From Caldilineaceae bacterium (GTDB lineage: Bacteria > Chloroflexota > Anaerolineae > Caldilineales > Caldilineaceae), in contig JAPKMV010000206.1 in NCBI GenBank assembly GCA_026645635.1, forward strand, positions 1-6,409: DNA of 6,409 nucleotides, written 5' to 3'. The position numbers and the translations under genes are program-made. Shown here in pieces: positions 4,786 to 6,409 of the stretch. The notes under the pieces are model-generated. The model worked only from the letters and a program-made list of their open reading frames with translations, ran no database searches and was not told the origin of the DNA. Within the stretch, counting starts at the first letter, position 1. Each line of letters starts with the position of its first letter.

Positions 4786-6409
4786 ATGGCTGTTCAAATC
4801 GTCCAGGAACTGCAAGAGGGAGTCAACACGCTCGATCTCCAATCGGGTGACTGCCTGCTGCTCTTCTTCCTGGAAGGCGGCCCAGACTACACTGCGCATG
4901 CATCACCGGAGAACTTCGTCGAAATCGACGAGGCCAGCGCAATCCTCACGCCCATCTCAAGAGACAGCATCTTTCCCGGTTGCCTCTTTGGTGGGCAGCT
5001 TCACGGCTGCTATCTCCATATCGGCCGCATTACATCAGGAACGCACGATGTAGCAATCACGGCCCCCGATGGAACGACGCTGCGCCGCGGCTGTCTTGTT
5101 CGCGGCACGAACGGCAGAATGGACATGGTCAAGGTTGCCTACAACCCGAGCATATTCATGCCGCCCGCTGAATACCGTCTGATCTGGGACGCTGCGCCGC
5201 ACCTCAATCTTTTCTACACGGCATACCCCTGGACAGTTGACGCACCAACCCCAACGGCGCTGCGATTGACCTACACCGAAGTGAAGATGATACCCCCGCA
5301 GGGGCCAATCACGGTGCTCGACGGCTGGGTCAGACTGGATGATGCGCCCTACGGCGATCTGCTCGCCAAGATCGACGACACCGCATCCTACAATCTCGAA
5401 GCCGTCACCCCTGGCGAGGTCATGTCTGCCCCAGCCTACAGCTGGGCAATCACCGATCCGAATCCACAGGGCTACCACTACGAAATCCTCGTCTACAGCA
5501 CCTACTGGCTGTTCTTGGAGGACAACACAGCCCCACCCGCTGGCGGTGAAGACGACGAAATAGCCGGCGTGACGCAGGTCGGCGCATACCTGGAGGGCGC
5601 ACCCGCATCCACAGCCGGCGAACAGGGCGCCACCGGCGTGACGCAGATCGGCGGCTATCTCGAATCCACGTCCGCGGACAGGCCGGACGCGGCCGGCGTG
5701 ACGCAGGTCGGTGGCTATCTCGAATCCACCTCCGCACACGGGCCGGACGCTGCCGGCATCGCACAGATCGGCAGGTACATCGAGGCGGCATCTGCTGACG
5801 GCGCAGACGCTGCCGGCGTCACACAGATCGGCGCCTACATTGAGGCGGCCATCGACCCCGATTATGTCGCAGAAGGCATCCGTATCTCCCAGGCACTCAG
5901 CCTGGTCGAAGCCAGGCGCATTCCCGGCACAAACGTCCGCATATCCCAGGCATTCAGCCTGGTCGAAGCCCGACGCGCTCCAGACCCGGAACTCCCAACC
6001 GGCGACATGCCGGATTCGCCGTTCCCCAGCGACCAGCCGCCGCCCCCGCCCCCGCTGCGGCCATCAGAACTGCCGGAGCCGGCAATCCCTCCCGACATCG
6101 CACCGGAAGCGCTGCCGCGAACCGAACCGGCCCCCCTGGCGCCCGACGTGCTCCAGCCGCCGCCAGCGCCGCCACTGCGGCCATCAGAACTGCCGAAGCC
6201 TGCGACTGCACCCGACATTGCACAGGAAGCGCTGCCGCAAACCAAACCGGCGCCCCCGGCTGCCCCAATACCGGGTCTACCCAAGCCACCCCCTGTGCGC
6301 CCCCTCCAGTGGGCCTTTTCGCCCCCTACGCCCCCCTCTGCACCCCCTTCCAGGCAGGAAACGGGGCCTCAGACACCCCTTGATCGGACCCTGCAAAGTG
6401 GGGCAAATC
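4786..6409 (+). CDS. Repeat-rich, proline-rich structural protein with unrecognised head, 3'-partial
   Basis: The ATG lies one base after the stop of gene 3. The frame stays open to the window end, giving at least 541 residues. No Shine-Dalgarno sits at a usable distance (GGAGAG at 4749-4754 is about 31 bases off), which suggests translational coupling. Residues 1-245 are a head I do not recognise. It opens MAVQIVQELQEGVN, has no signal peptide, and ends in the strand YHYEILVYSTYWLFLE (230-245), the same hydrophobic-strand-then-linker transition seen in genes 1 and 2. Residues 246-261 are a short acidic linker. Residues 262-402 are seven VTQ-type repeats. From about 403 the chain is very proline-rich with a duplicated 40-residue unit (418-497). 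No LamG-like domain or PDD module appears before the window ends. The likely role is an elongated fibre or stalk protein of the same particle; this is inferred from context and architecture only. Codons in the last 100 bases (CCT, CTT, AGG, AGT) look less typical of the gene. Confidence 0.68.
   Translation, partial: MAVQIVQELQEGVNTLDLQSGDCLLLFFLEGGPDYTAHASPENFVEIDEASAILTPISRDSIFPGCLFGGQLHGCYLHIGRITSGTHDVAITAPDGTTLRRGCLVRGTNGRMDMVKVAYNPSIFMPPAEYRLIWDAAPHLNLFYTAYPWTVDAPTPTALRLTYTEVKMIPPQGPITVLDGWVRLDDAPYGDLLAKIDDTASYNLEAVTPGEVMSAPAYSWAITDPNPQGYHYEILVYSTYWLFLEDNTAPPAGGEDDEIAGVTQVGAYLEGAPASTAGEQGATGVTQIGGYLESTSADRPDAAGVTQVGGYLESTSAHGPDAAGIAQIGRYIEAASADGADAAGVTQIGAYIEAAIDPDYVAEGIRISQALSLVEARRIPGTNVRISQAFSLVEARRAPDPELPTGDMPDSPFPSDQPPPPPPLRPSELPEPAIPPDIAPEALPRTEPAPLAPDVLQPPPAPPLRPSELPKPATAPDIAQEALPQTKPAPPAAPIPGLPKPPPVRPLQWAFSPPTPPSAPPSRQETGPQTPLDRTLQSGAN
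5569..5991 (+). repeat. Seven-unit VTQ-x-G-x-Y-[LI]-E repeat array in gene 4
   Basis: Units begin at 5569 (69 bases), 5638, 5698, 5758 and 5818 (60 bases each), then 5878 and 5935 (57 bases each). The first five encode [VI]-[TA]-Q-[IV]-G-x-[YR/Y]-[LI]-E followed by a variable Ala/Asp-rich spacer, as in VTQIGGYLESTSADRPDAAG. The last two drift to ISQALSLVEARR and ISQAFSLVEARR. Units 2 and 3 differ at 7 of 60 bases by eye, so they duplicated fairly recently. Strict alternation of polar and apolar residues in VTQIGAYIE suggests one beta-strand per unit. Confidence 0.88.
6037..6276 (+). repeat. 120-base tandem duplication encoding a 40-residue proline-rich unit
   Basis: Unit A is 6037-6156 and unit B is 6157-6276. 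Both encode PPP-x-PPLRPSELP followed by PDIA-x-EALP and PAP. At DNA level CTGCGGCCATCAGAACTGCC recurs exactly 120 bases apart, at 6055 and 6175. Differences between units (for example EPAIPP versus KPATAP) show some divergence. The segment is expected to be extended and polyproline-like. Confidence 0.88.
6289..6347 (+). other. C-run cluster (G-quadruplex-prone on the minus strand)
   Basis: Five runs of at least five C lie at 6289-6293, 6300-6304, 6322-6326, 6331-6336 and 6343-6347, separated by 6, 17, 4 and 6 bases. The complementary strand therefore has five G-runs able in principle to form a G-quadruplex. The runs encode prolines of gene 4, so the pattern may simply follow from CCC/CCT codon choice. 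Confidence 0.5.

Noticed and set aside
5569..5991. CRISPR array, because of regular spacing
   Set aside because: The period is a multiple of three, the units diverge mainly as synonymous or conservative codon changes, and no short exact repeats with unrelated spacers are present.
5450..6289. Minus-strand Gly/Ala/Arg-rich open frames opposite the gene 4 repeats and proline tail
   Set aside because: Their low-complexity proteins are antisense reflections of the repeat and proline codons. The + strand frame holds the regular 20- and 40-residue periods.
6363..6403. Possible terminator hairpins using GGGG at 6363-6366, CCCC at 6376-6379 and GGGG at 6400-6403
   Set aside because: Stems are only four base pairs with loops of about 9 and 20 bases, there is no T-run, and the region is within an open reading frame.
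4786..6409. Target gene of a diversity-generating retroelement
   Set aside because: No C-type-lectin-like variable region, template repeat or reverse transcriptase is visible in the window.

Overview
The window is a GC-rich, tightly packed block of four genes on the + strand with no non-coding stretch longer than 12 bases. It reads as part of the virion structural region (tail fibre, adhesin or other surface proteins) of a tailed phage or prophage. The evidence is: three consecutive proteins share a concanavalin A/LamG-like sandwich followed by a C-terminal module I recall from many predicted phage structural proteins; none of the three visible N-termini has a signal peptide; and there are no membrane segments, enzyme motifs or regulators. 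Host and lifestyle cannot be fixed from this window. High GC and a REP-like host-type repeat inside gene 2 fit a bacterial prophage or a phage that acquired host DNA.

Layout. Gene 1 (1-1242, cut at its 5' end): end of a head domain, EDPPP linker, LamG-like domain, PDD module. Gene 2 (1255-3675, 806 aa): an unrecognised ~355-residue head, acidic Pro linker, two VTQ repeats, LamG-like domain carrying an inserted Ser/Thr/Pro loop, PDD module. Gene 3 (3687-4784, 365 aa): LamG-like domain and PDD module only, with no head. Gene 4 (4786 to the window end, at least 541 aa): a second unrecognised head, seven VTQ-type repeats, then a very proline-rich tail with a 40-residue duplication. It is still open at the last base.

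How they work together (inference). The genes look like paralogues or mosaics built from a shared parts kit of head, linker/stalk, LamG-like binding domain and PDD module, expressed from one transcript. Genes 2 and 3 have their own ribosome binding sites. Gene 4 starts one base after gene 3 stops and has no convincing site of its own, so it is probably translationally coupled. No promoter, terminator, RNA gene, CRISPR array, insertion sequence or attachment site is visible. The most unusual content is the VTQ repeat family shared by genes 2 and 4 and the REP-like DNA repeat carried in frame inside gene 2.
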